A stretch of DNA of 64,000 nt, taken from positions 62,001 to 126,000 of the forward strand of contig JACQWR010000020.1 of the NCBI GenBank assembly GCA_016209105.1, given 5' to 3'. The notes under the pieces are model-generated. The model did not search any database. It had not been told where the DNA came from and saw nothing but the letters and a program-made list of their open reading frames with translations. Positions 34,607 through 42,874 of this stretch are shown one piece after another. The position numbers and the translations under genes were made by a program. Source of the stretch: Deltaproteobacteria bacterium. GTDB lineage: Bacteria > Desulfobacterota > Syntrophia > Syntrophales > JACQWR01. Numbering within the stretch: the stretch's first letter is position 1; each line of letters begins with the position of its first letter.

Positions 34607-35050
34607 ATGACAACGATAAAACTACCCTATGAACCGCCTATAATCATTGATTTGAGTGGCGGGCAGGCATTTGCGGACGATTACGACCGCGATCGTGATC
34701 GTGATCGCGATTGGGATCGTGACCGCAAAAAGTGTAAGCATGGCGGCTCGGCGGGACAACAACACTGTCAGACCGGCGGATCGCCGGGGCAAAAGTGTCA
34801 GTCCGGCGCAACGGCCTTTGGCGGAAAATGCGACAGCGGCAGCGTTGCCTCGGATAAATGCGATTCGGGCAGCGCCGCTCAATCAAACAAGTGTGATTCA
34901 GGGTCTGTGGCCACGTCGCAGTGCGACTCCGGTTCGGCCGCCGGCGGAAAATGCGACAGCGGCAGCGCCGCCGCCACCGGGCAGGGAAACTGCGATAACG
35001 GCGCGTCGGCGCAGGGGCAATGCTTTACCGGGGCTTCGGCAAAGTATTAA
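34607..35050 (+). CDS. Candidate radical-SAM-modified peptide with ten C-x-x-G repeats
   Basis: A 147-residue peptide with three parts. Leader, residues 1-23: MTTIKLPYEPPIIIDLSGG, of the (K)PYEPP-x-I-x-(D)L-(S)G kind common to radical-SAM-modified peptides. Linker, 24-42: alternating Asp-Arg. Core, 43-147: ten tandem units, cysteines at 43, 54, 64, 75, 85, 96, 106, 116, 129 and 139, spaced 10-13 residues, each followed by Gly at +3 (CKHG, CQTG, CQSG, five CDSG, CDNG, CFTG), filled with Ser, Ala and Gly. No signal peptide or membrane segment. Two SPASM enzymes and PqqD proteins lie next to it. Substrate status and thioether cross-linking are inferred. AAGGGG precedes the ATG. Confidence 0.8.
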   Translation: MTTIKLPYEPPIIIDLSGGQAFADDYDRDRDRDRDWDRDRKKCKHGGSAGQQHCQTGGSPGQKCQSGATAFGGKCDSGSVASDKCDSGSAAQSNKCDSGSVATSQCDSGSAAGGKCDSGSAAATGQGNCDNGASAQGQCFTGASAKY

Positions 35051-35165
35051 TGAAGCTCCCCGCTCAAAGAGCGGGGCTTCCCGGCAAGGAACCTTTATAT
35101 TCATCATTGCGCCCCTTAACCCCGCCTGGAAGGCGAGGCTTGCGGAGGGCGCCCCCGGTCAGGTC
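35048..35165 (-). repeat. Solo B-module repeat, reversed
   Basis: On the plus strand it begins at the peptide gene stop: AATGAAGCTCCCCGCTC, AAGAGCGGGGCTTCCCGGC, ATTGCGCCCCTTAACCCCG, then CTTGCGGAGGGCGCCCCC; this is module B in reverse. Modules A and C are absent. Its GC stems may end the peptide transcript, which otherwise lacks a clear terminator. Confidence 0.75.
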
Positions 35166-35190
35166 TCGCCATGGGGGAATGATTTTCAGA

Positions 35191-36081
35191 TCAGAAGAGC
35201 GTGAGGAATTGATTATTCTTCTGAGAATAGAGGTCAAACGCGGGGACGGATGCGCACAGATCGCAGCAAAACTGGAATGCCCGTGTCTTTAAATCCCTGT
35301 CCATAAGGTCAAATCCGTGGATGTGGTCCCGTAAAAGTTCGGCCAACGCGGATTGCCTATCCCGCAGCTTCAAATCCAAATGCGCCGCCTGATTCAAAAA
35401 AATAAGCTTTGTCAGCGGCGCCTCCCTCCGGTGATAATTCGCCGCTTTCCTCTCAAAGAGATTTACCTGGCTGAAGGGTGAGGCGTGAATGGTAAATAGC
35501 CTGCCATCTTGGGTGATTACCGGTGCATCGTCGGACAGAACGTTTTCTCGTTCGACGTGTCCGGCAACGGTGCTTTTTCCGGCGCCCGACGTCCCCAGAA
35601 AAAGGTGACCTTCTGCGTTTATCCTGAGCCCCGCCCCGTGGATCATGAGTTTGTCCTGTTCGGTCATAATAATGGCCATGAAGAGAAACAACAGCTTGTG
35701 CAAACTGCCCAGAATAAAATTTTTGCCGGTCGATCTGAACAGGTAGATATGGCCCGTTTGCGAATGAACATTATAGGCCAGTACCCCGTTGAGAAATCCG
35801 ATCAGCAGAGGCGTTTCCGAGAAGGGATACAGCTTCTCCACGTATCGGACGATTTTCATCGTTTCTCTGTCTTGTTTTCGGGAAAGCGGAAGGGGGGAGG
35901 CTTTAAATTTACGGAGCGTCACGAGGTGATTGTAAGATACGGTCAACTGGGCAGTCGCTGGGCCCCTCGGCTTGAGAAAACCACGAAAGAAATCCTTTAG
36001 AGGAGTCAGAAAGAACGCTATTGCCTCATCCGTTTGGATCGCGAAGGATGTTCCGGCGATAATAATCATCATTTGTTTCAT
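35191..36081 (-). CDS. HprK-related kinase
   Basis: A 296-residue protein related to HPr kinase. Seen: MIHGAGLRI (about 146-154) and P-loop LFLGTSGAGKSTVAG (Walker A at 163-171), then LSDDAPVI, which matches the catalytic stretch after the P-loop in HprK. The N-terminal half is divergent. ATG 36081 is chosen for GGGAG six bases upstream rather than 36141. HprK-related kinases with PqqD and nucleotidyltransferase partners have been described as an HPr-rel-A system (recalled). Its substrate is unknown; no HPr gene is in this window. Confidence 0.75.
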   Translation of the reverse strand: MKQMMIIIAGTSFAIQTDEAIAFFLTPLKDFFRGFLKPRGPATAQLTVSYNHLVTLRKFKASPLPLSRKQDRETMKIVRYVEKLYPFSETPLLIGFLNGVLAYNVHSQTGHIYLFRSTGKNFILGSLHKLLFLFMAIIMTEQDKLMIHGAGLRINAEGHLFLGTSGAGKSTVAGHVERENVLSDDAPVITQDGRLFTIHASPFSQVNLFERKAANYHRREAPLTKLIFLNQAAHLDLKLRDRQSALAELLRDHIHGFDLMDRDLKTRAFQFCCDLCASVPAFDLYSQKNNQFLTLF

Positions 36082-36253
36082 TTCGTTCTCCCGTGCGAAG
36101 ACCATCGCAACGTTCAAAAAGCGACGCTCCAATCCGGACACATCCGTTCCCTCGCTTCAAATCATGATACTATGGCGACCGCCATTGTTTCATTTTCCGG
36201 TTATTTATATTATAGAATAGTGAGAATTCAAGGTAAAGTTATTGGGACATGAT

Positions 36254-37453
36254 ATGAAAACACGCCTGGAAGATCGGTTCATAGTCGGCATACTTGCTGA
36301 CTTGTCCAATCCGGAGCGGGGCGCGGATGTCGGACGGAGGATCGCCGAACAAGGCAGGACCCTTGATTGGCATTACCTGATTCGTAGGATGTCCGACGAG
36401 GGCGTTTTGTTTCTCTTCTTTTATTGCCTCAAACAATTCCACCTTCAGGATCTGCTCCCTCCGAATGTCTTTGACGTGCTGTCCGGTCGGTATTACGAAA
36501 ATTTGAGAAAGAACATGATGGCCAGCGCCGCGCTGAAACCCGTGTTTGATGCATTGAACGAACAAGCGGTGCCGTTTATCGTCCTCAAAGGCATTGCTCT
36601 GGCCGAACGGGTTTATCCCGGATTCGGCATACGAGGGATGTCCGATGCCGATCTTCTGGTCAAGAAGGACGATATGTATAGGGTTGACGCCTCTCTTTCC
36701 TCGCTGGGGTATGTCGCCAGGGATAGTTCCGTAAAGCAGGCACTTGATAACCCGGCAGGCTATCTGGCCAGTCTGGATTATCGGAAAGATGACGGATCTC
36801 TTCCGAATCTCCACATTCACTGGCACCCGGTCAATACATCCGTCCCGGCCTTTATGTTTGCCGGACAGGTTGATCAGGAAAGGCTATGGGAAATGGCGAT
36901 TCCCGTAACGGTAGCGAATGCAAAAGCCCGTATCCTCTGCCCGGAACATCAGGTGATCTATCTCTGCGAACACGCGCTCAGGATCAATCATTCATTCGAC
37001 CGTCTCATATTGATGTATGACATTTTTTTTGTCGTTAAGGCGCATCAGGATGAAGTCAATTGGGATTTTGTCGCCGATGAAGCCCGGAGGTTTAACGTAT
37101 CGAAGCTGGTCTTTTTAAGCCTTTCCATCGTTCGACAGTATACATCGTTGACCCTTTCCGAAGAGATGATGCAGAGATTACATGCGGCGTATTTGACGTT
37201 TGGAGAAAAGTTGTTTCTGGATCTCCAATTCAAAAACCATCGTTTTCGCGGCGGCAGTATACTCATCTATCTGGCCATGAATCGGGGATTCGTCGAGAAG
37301 TGCCGTTTTTTATTCCGAACCGTTTTCCCGCCCCCGCATATCCTCATGCAACGACGATATGCAAAAGATCGTGCATTCAGGCTGTCTTTCTATGGCGAAC
37401 GTCTCTGGGAAGTGTTGTCGCATCCGTTCCGGATTAACCGGCGTGATTCATGA
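36254..37453 (+). CDS. PF14907-like nucleotidyltransferase family protein
   Basis: A 399-residue protein of the uncharacterised nucleotidyltransferase family (NTP_transf_5-like). The core FIVLKGIALAERVYPGFG, RGMSDADLLVKKDDM holds the nucleotidyltransferase G and D-x-D residues (Asp at about 132 and 134); a C-terminal helical part follows (LCEHALRINHSFDRLILMYD). The start is ATG 36254; an upstream in-frame TTG (36242) is less likely. Such genes often sit beside HprK-related and PqqD genes in exopolysaccharide loci. Target unknown; it may adenylylate or nucleotidylate a small molecule or protein. Confidence 0.75.
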   Translation: MKTRLEDRFIVGILADLSNPERGADVGRRIAEQGRTLDWHYLIRRMSDEGVLFLFFYCLKQFHLQDLLPPNVFDVLSGRYYENLRKNMMASAALKPVFDALNEQAVPFIVLKGIALAERVYPGFGIRGMSDADLLVKKDDMYRVDASLSSLGYVARDSSVKQALDNPAGYLASLDYRKDDGSLPNLHIHWHPVNTSVPAFMFAGQVDQERLWEMAIPVTVANAKARILCPEHQVIYLCEHALRINHSFDRLILMYDIFFVVKAHQDEVNWDFVADEARRFNVSKLVFLSLSIVRQYTSLTLSEEMMQRLHAAYLTFGEKLFLDLQFKNHRFRGGSILIYLAMNRGFVEKCRFLFRTVFPPPHILMQRRYAKDRAFRLSFYGERLWEVLSHPFRINRRDS

Positions 37454-37459
37454 CGGCGG

Positions 37460-38608
37460 TCAGACGGGCAGTTCATTTGCCGAGACCCCTGCGGCAATGG
37501 TGAGGATATTGGTTTCCGCCAGATTGATCAGCTTTTCTTCCAGCGTCTTTTTGCCGTGTCCATCAACGACGATCCGGACAATGGGTTTCAAGGGGTTGTT
37601 CGGATTTGTTTCCACCACGACGCCGATGGCCTTGTTGTTCAGCCGGACATAGCTTCCGATCGGGTACAGCGTAATTACCTCAAGAAACATCTTCACGATA
37701 TGGGGGGCGAAAAGCATATCTTTGCTCCCGGCCAGTTGCAGGACGGAAATATATTGGGCCGCCGCCTTCTTGTGGGGGCGATCATGGGTCATAGCCTCAT
37801 ACGAATCGCAAATCCCGATGATCTTCGCATACTCGGAAATTTCGTCTCCCTTAAGACCGGCCGGATATCCCTGGCCGTTTTCCCGTTCGTGATGTTCATG
37901 GATTGCCCGGCCCACATTCGGATAATTAAGGGCCGTAAAGAGATCTCTCCCCGTTTCGGTGTGTTTCCTAATCACGGCAAATTCGGACTCGGTTAATTTG
38001 CCGCCTTTCCGGATGATATTATCGGGCAACAGGTACATGCCGATGTCGTGATGCAGCGCCGCGAGGCATATCTCGGTCAGCTTCTCAGGGGTGTACCCCA
38101 TCCGCATGCCGATCTTGAACGAGTAGATCATGCTGTTGACGGGCGATGCGATGTACATATCGGTCTCGTGTCCGAATGCCAATGTCAACTGATACATCTC
38201 GTCGACCAGTGAGGGGTTCGCGATCATCTGCCCGATCATCTCCAGGGGCTGTTTCAGGGTGATCGGCCTTCCCGCAATCAGTTGTTCCCTGATCTCCCGG
38301 AGATACGTCTGGGCATTGAAGTACAGAGTTTTACTGTCCGGAGAGAAACCACGTTCGGAGATCGGCGCCGCTTTTTGCTCGGAAGGCTTCTCGGGGACAG
38401 CTGCCGGGGATTTCTCAAGAGGAACTTCCGTCTGCCTGTCGGGAGCCGCATCCGGAGGCTTATCGGGACCAACTTTTGTTGGTGGCGCTTTCTTGTCCCA
38501 CTTGAGGAGTTCTGAGAGATTGCTCAGACGAACTCCATCCACTGGGTCATCGCTTTTCGATGCCGGCGGCGGCGTACTGCCCTTGACCAAATCTGAAATA
38601 CGCACCAT
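37460..38608 (-). CDS. HD-GYP domain protein
   Basis: A 382-residue protein with a Pro/Ala/Lys-rich, low-complexity N-terminal third and an HD-GYP domain from about residue 140. Seen: ALHHDIGMYLLPD (about 185-197; the usual Lys of HDxGK is Met here), EFAVIRKHTETG, AIHEHHERENGQGYP (GYP at about 247-249) and GICDSYEAMTHDRPHK. HD-GYP enzymes hydrolyse cyclic di-GMP. No receiver or sensor domain is seen. Convergent with the nucleotidyltransferase gene (6 bases). It sits at the edge of the polysaccharide genes and may tune them. Confidence 0.85.
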   Translation of the reverse strand: MVRISDLVKGSTPPPASKSDDPVDGVRLSNLSELLKWDKKAPPTKVGPDKPPDAAPDRQTEVPLEKSPAAVPEKPSEQKAAPISERGFSPDSKTLYFNAQTYLREIREQLIAGRPITLKQPLEMIGQMIANPSLVDEMYQLTLAFGHETDMYIASPVNSMIYSFKIGMRMGYTPEKLTEICLAALHHDIGMYLLPDNIIRKGGKLTESEFAVIRKHTETGRDLFTALNYPNVGRAIHEHHERENGQGYPAGLKGDEISEYAKIIGICDSYEAMTHDRPHKKAAAQYISVLQLAGSKDMLFAPHIVKMFLEVITLYPIGSYVRLNNKAIGVVVETNPNNPLKPIVRIVVDGHGKKTLEEKLINLAETNILTIAAGVSANELPV

Positions 38609-38752
38609 TGCCCGCTCTCAGCCCGCCTTTCCTGAAGATAAAAACAGGTTGTTTTTGATTTTCTTACGCATTTTATCATAATTTACTACAATGCATTTTT
38701 AAAAAATGCAAGGCCAACTTGCTGCGAACCGACGCCTCTTCAAGAAAATGTC

Positions 38753-38781
38753 TTGACAATCTTTACGTTTTTCCATGATAT
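38753..38781 (+). promoter_or_regulatory. Probable promoter of the polysaccharide operon
   Basis: TTGACA at 38753-38758, then an 18-base spacer to GATATT (38777-38782), or 17 to TGATAT. It lies about 40 bases before the export lipoprotein start and may drive the long plus-strand unit. Confidence 0.55.
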
Positions 38782-38821
38782 TATACAGAAAATTATTTAT
38801 CGAATTGCGAGAGGAACCACG

Positions 38822-39976
38822 ATGGCCTCCAGAACCCGGCGACTGCTTTCCGTTCATACGATGATTGCTTCGTTTTTTTTCATCCAGGCCTGCACTATCG
38901 AGGCTCCCGGCATCTCCGTGAAAACATACCGGGAACCGGCCGTCGTCACGGATGCGGCGGAAAAAGAGCAGCGGGAAATGACGCAAGCGATCCAGCAGAT
39001 GACCCAGGTCAAGGAGAACTCCGTCTTTACGGAAAAAACGGGTGTCCCCGAATATATCGTCGGCCAGGGAGACGTCATTTCCATCCTGTACTGGACTCCC
39101 TCTCGCGAGGAGGGGTTCAAACAAAACATTTACACGACAACGGTCAGACCGGACGGTAAGATATCCTTTATTTTTGCCGATGATATCCCCGTCACCGGTC
39201 GCACGGCCCGCGAAATTGACGACATCCTGACGGGATTGGCCCAAAGGTACATGCGGGATCCCCGGATTGAGGTCATCGTCAAAGAGTTCAAGAGCAAGAG
39301 CTGCCTTCTCTTCGGTCAGATCAACATCCTTCAACAGGGCACATCGGGTCCCGGAAAATACCCGCTCCTCGGCAAGACCAGGGCCCTGGACCTTATTGTA
39401 GCTGCCGGCGGCGTGATCTCCGGCCAGGAGACGGGGAATGCCGACCTGCGCCAGGTGGAGCTTGTCCGCCAGGGGAAGCGCTACACCTTGAATCTCTATA
39501 ACGCCATGTTCCGGGGCGATGTCAGCGACAACGTCGTTCTTGAGAGCGGCGACACCATCACCGTTCCGGAGATGCCCACTTTTGCAGAGCGTGTCTATAT
39601 CTTCGGGCAGGTTGCCTCGCAAGGAATCAGGAAACTGAAAGATTCTCAGGATCTGCTGACGGCTATCGCCATTTCCGGTGGGACGACGCCGGTGGCCGTA
39701 AAGACGGATATCAAGATCATTCGGGAGTACAAGGAGAGGAACGGCAAGCCGCTTATCCTGTCCGCCAATCTTGATCAGATCCTGCTGCAGGGCGATCTCT
39801 CCCAGAATATCCGCTTGAAGGACGGGGACGTGGTCTACGTGCCGAGAAGCGTAATTGGGGATATCAATGAATTCATAGAGAATATTACCCCGTCGCTCGA
39901 TTTCCTCATGGACCGTCCGAGCAATTTCAGGTCAAATTACATGATGAACCAGGATGCGATGAAGCTGAGATGGTAA
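38822..39976 (+). CDS. Wza-like polysaccharide export lipoprotein
   Basis: Outer-membrane polysaccharide export protein, 384 residues. Signal peptide with lipobox IQAC (Cys24). The Poly_export domain begins EYIVGQGDVISILYWTPS, with VRPDGKISFIFADDIPVTG and IDDILTGLAQRYMRDPRIEV; then two SLBB-like parts (VYIFGQVASQGIRKLKDSQD). ATG 38822 is chosen from the signal peptide position. It is the first gene of the long plus-strand unit, followed by the BY-kinase gene by 20 bases. Confidence 0.88.
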   Translation: MASRTRRLLSVHTMIASFFFIQACTIEAPGISVKTYREPAVVTDAAEKEQREMTQAIQQMTQVKENSVFTEKTGVPEYIVGQGDVISILYWTPSREEGFKQNIYTTTVRPDGKISFIFADDIPVTGRTAREIDDILTGLAQRYMRDPRIEVIVKEFKSKSCLLFGQINILQQGTSGPGKYPLLGKTRALDLIVAAGGVISGQETGNADLRQVELVRQGKRYTLNLYNAMFRGDVSDNVVLESGDTITVPEMPTFAERVYIFGQVASQGIRKLKDSQDLLTAIAISGGTTPVAVKTDIKIIREYKERNGKPLILSANLDQILLQGDLSQNIRLKDGDVVYVPRSVIGDINEFIENITPSLDFLMDRPSNFRSNYMMNQDAMKLRW

Positions 39977-39995
39977 CCGAAGGAGATTTCCCGCC

Positions 39996-42572
39996 ATGTC
40001 GATGGCCTATGACCTGAATCTGCGCGAGTACTGGCGAACGGTTCGCAAACGCAAGGGCATCATAATCTTTACGATCGTTATGATGACCCTCTCCAGCTTC
40101 GTCTTTTCCGTCCTGGGCCGGCCAACACCGATTTACAAAACCAGCGCCAGCGTAAAGGTGGAAAAATCGGGCTCCGTCACGGGTCTGTATGTCCAGGCCG
40201 TTTCCTGGTCCTCCACGAACTACACGGAGACACAGATGGCCGTGATCAAGAGTTACTTCATCATGGAGTATGTGGCGAAGAAAATGGGATTGATTCCGCC
40301 CGAGATCTCTTCCGAGGAGGCGCGCGGCAATCCCCGATACCTGTCGGCGATTCTCTCCCTGAAAAGCAAGGTAGAAACGGAGCAGGAGGGGAACAGCGAT
40401 ATCATCAGCATCATTGCCACCTCCGAAGATCCGAAACAGGCTCAGCGTCTGGCCAATACCGTTGCCCAGGTATACAAGGAGCAGCACGCCCTGGATCTGA
40501 ACAAGCGCGCCATCGAAGCAAAAAAATTCATTGAGAGTCAGGTCATTGTCACCCGGGAAAAACTGCAGAAATCGGAAGATGCGGTAAGGGATTTCCGCGA
40601 GGCCAACCGCATGATTTCCTTCGATGCGCGGTCGACCAACCTTATCTCCCAGTATGCGGAAGTAGAGACGAGAAACAGGCAGAATCTCGTAACGCTCGGC
40701 AGGATCAAAGACATCGAACAACTCTTGGCCCGCGCGGTAAATAATCCCCTGTCGTCCGAGACGGTCTTCTATTTGGAAGAGGCGTCAACGGCCTATAAAG
40801 GCCTCAACGACCGCCTCGTACAACTGATGCTGAACCGGGATATCCTCCTGATAAACTACACGGACGAATTTCCCCAGGTGATCGAGATCAAAAAGCAGAT
40901 CCGCGAGATCATCACCACGATGAAGTCCCAGTTGAACGCCCAGAAAAAGAGCGTTTCCCAAGCCATCGAGCAGGCGAATAAGCAGCTTAACATTCTCGAC
41001 GATCAACTCAAAGAACTCCCGAATAAAGGTCTGGATCTGGCCCGACTGGAACGGGAAATGGCCGTCAACCGGGAGGTCTATACCCTGCTGGAAAAACAGT
41101 ATCAGGAATCTCTCATCCGGGATGCAGAGAAGATCGAGGAGGTTCAGATCGTCAAACCGGCGCTCGAACCTAACGTTCCCATCAACCCGCCGAAGACGCA
41201 GGCCACGACGAGCCTGGGTTTTATCCTGGGGATCATCCTGGGTGTCATGTTTGCCTTCCTCATCGAAACTTTCGATACGTCCATCGGCGCCGTGGAGGAT
41301 GTGGAGGAATTCCTCGGCGTCCGCGTCCTCGGCATTGTTCCGTATATTGACTTTGACGAGTTGCAAACCACGCTCCAGGAAAAATTGAAAAAAGAGATTG
41401 ATGATGACCAGTTATGGCGAACCGCACGGCTGATCTCCCATTTTGCGCCCAAGACTACCTCGGCGGAGAGTTACCGGGCCCTCCGCACCAATATCAACTT
41501 CGTCAAGCTGGAAACAGAGATCAAGACGATCGTTTTAACCAGCTCTTCACCTCAGGAAGGGAAGACCACCTGCTCCTGCAACCTGGCCATCGCGATGGCC
41601 CAGGCGGGGAACAAGGTCCTGCTCGTTGACGGTGACTTTCGTCGGCCGGTGATATCAAAAATTTTCGGCATCCAGTCCCTGCCGGGGCTGACGGACGTCA
41701 TCCTCGGCAATTACGAGTGGCGAAATGTTGTTCGTTCCATCACCGACCTCATGATGGGTAAGATGACGATGGAGGAGATCATGGTTACCCCCGGCCTCGA
41801 TAACCTCTCCATCATGACCTGCGGAACGATAGCCCCTAACCCGGCAGAGTTGGTAAGTACTCGGGTCAACACCGATTTCATAAAAGAGTCGCATGAAGAA
41901 TATGATTTCGTGATCATTGATGGCCCGCCCATCCTGGCCGCTACCGATGCGGCGATCTGGGGGACAAAGGCCGACGGGGTCATCATCGTTTACCAGGTCG
42001 GCAAGGTCGCCCGTGGCGCCCTGAAGCGGGCCAAGGCGCAGCTCGACAACGTCAAGGCGAGGATCATCGGCGTCGTCCTCAACGGGCTGAAGGCGGAAAT
42101 CAGCCCGGATTTCGAATATCACGATAAGTACTATTACTATTACGGCAGCGAACATAAGAGAAAACTTACCGTTGGGGAAAAGATCGGCTCCTGGCCGGAA
42201 CAGATCAAACAGTATGTGAAGGATATTCCTGAGAACCTGAAGAATTTTCTGAAGGATAAGGGAAAATGGGAACTCTCTGCCGATATCAAATCTGTTGTTA
42301 TCAAGCTCCTTTTCCTGCTTTTGGCAATCGCCCTGCTGATTGCGGGCATTTATTACCAGCGGGTAGTGCCGAAGCCTGTGAACGTTCCGGTCAAGCTCGG
42401 CAAGGTCGCCGTGACGGTTCCCCCGCTGAAAGGTGATACGAAAACGACCGATCCAAACGAAACCGTAGCCGTTCATCCTGAACAAACAGCCAGTCAGGCC
42501 GCTGAGACGGTTACCATGATTCCTGAAAAAAAGGATGAACCTGCGGCAGCAAGAAAGGCATCATTACAGTGA
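39996..42572 (+). CDS. Wzz/Wzc-type copolymerase with BY-kinase domain and extra C-terminal helix
   Basis: An 858-residue inner-membrane protein. Wzz domain: TM1 at about 22-41, periplasmic coiled coil to about 390, TM2 at about 406-424. Kinase domain: Walker A SPQEGKTT (518-525), Walker A' LLVDGDFRRP (542-551), Walker B VIIDGPP (639-645). A tyrosine run YYYYY (712-716) fits the autophosphorylated cluster. Unusually, about 140 further residues follow, with a third membrane helix at about 767-787 (KLLFLLLAIALLIAGIYY) and a Pro/Thr-rich tail. It regulates chain length and export. Translationally coupled to the next small gene by 4 bases. Confidence 0.88.
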   Translation: MSMAYDLNLREYWRTVRKRKGIIIFTIVMMTLSSFVFSVLGRPTPIYKTSASVKVEKSGSVTGLYVQAVSWSSTNYTETQMAVIKSYFIMEYVAKKMGLIPPEISSEEARGNPRYLSAILSLKSKVETEQEGNSDIISIIATSEDPKQAQRLANTVAQVYKEQHALDLNKRAIEAKKFIESQVIVTREKLQKSEDAVRDFREANRMISFDARSTNLISQYAEVETRNRQNLVTLGRIKDIEQLLARAVNNPLSSETVFYLEEASTAYKGLNDRLVQLMLNRDILLINYTDEFPQVIEIKKQIREIITTMKSQLNAQKKSVSQAIEQANKQLNILDDQLKELPNKGLDLARLEREMAVNREVYTLLEKQYQESLIRDAEKIEEVQIVKPALEPNVPINPPKTQATTSLGFILGIILGVMFAFLIETFDTSIGAVEDVEEFLGVRVLGIVPYIDFDELQTTLQEKLKKEIDDDQLWRTARLISHFAPKTTSAESYRALRTNINFVKLETEIKTIVLTSSSPQEGKTTCSCNLAIAMAQAGNKVLLVDGDFRRPVISKIFGIQSLPGLTDVILGNYEWRNVVRSITDLMMGKMTMEEIMVTPGLDNLSIMTCGTIAPNPAELVSTRVNTDFIKESHEEYDFVIIDGPPILAATDAAIWGTKADGVIIVYQVGKVARGALKRAKAQLDNVKARIIGVVLNGLKAEISPDFEYHDKYYYYYGSEHKRKLTVGEKIGSWPEQIKQYVKDIPENLKNFLKDKGKWELSADIKSVVIKLLFLLLAIALLIAGIYYQRVVPKPVNVPVKLGKVAVTVPPLKGDTKTTDPNETVAVHPEQTASQAAETVTMIPEKKDEPAAARKASLQ

Positions 42573-42874
42573 GTCTCTTTCAGCGAAAACATCATATTAT
42601 CCGAAGATCCAGGTCCTCTCTGTGGTGGTACCTGATCATAGCGCTTGCGGTACTCCTTATTGCCGCCGTCCTCGGTTTGGGAGGCGGCCTCATCAATTTC
42701 ATTGATAAACACGCAAATATTTTGGATACCCAGTACATTCCAGTGGATCTCGACCGCCGCACGACAGACGCTCTGAAGGAACAATTGAAGGACATTGACA
42801 AAAATAAGTTAGAGCAGCTGAAAAAGAAATTTGAAGAACGACAATCAAAACAACAGGATAAACCAAAGCCATAA
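42569..42874 (+). CDS. Small single-span membrane protein
   Basis: A 101-residue protein of unknown function, GTG start overlapping the kinase gene stop (GTGA). One membrane helix at about residues 18-42 (SLWWYLIIALAVLLIAAVLG), basic N-terminus (inside), then an acidic/basic coiled-coil-prone tail (KEQLKDIDKNKLEQLKKKFEE). Its coupling to the copolymerase suggests a partner subunit. The ligase gene starts on its last base. Confidence 0.7.
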   Translation: MSLFQRKHHIIRRSRSSLWWYLIIALAVLLIAAVLGLGGGLINFIDKHANILDTQYIPVDLDRRTTDALKEQLKDIDKNKLEQLKKKFEERQSKQQDKPKP

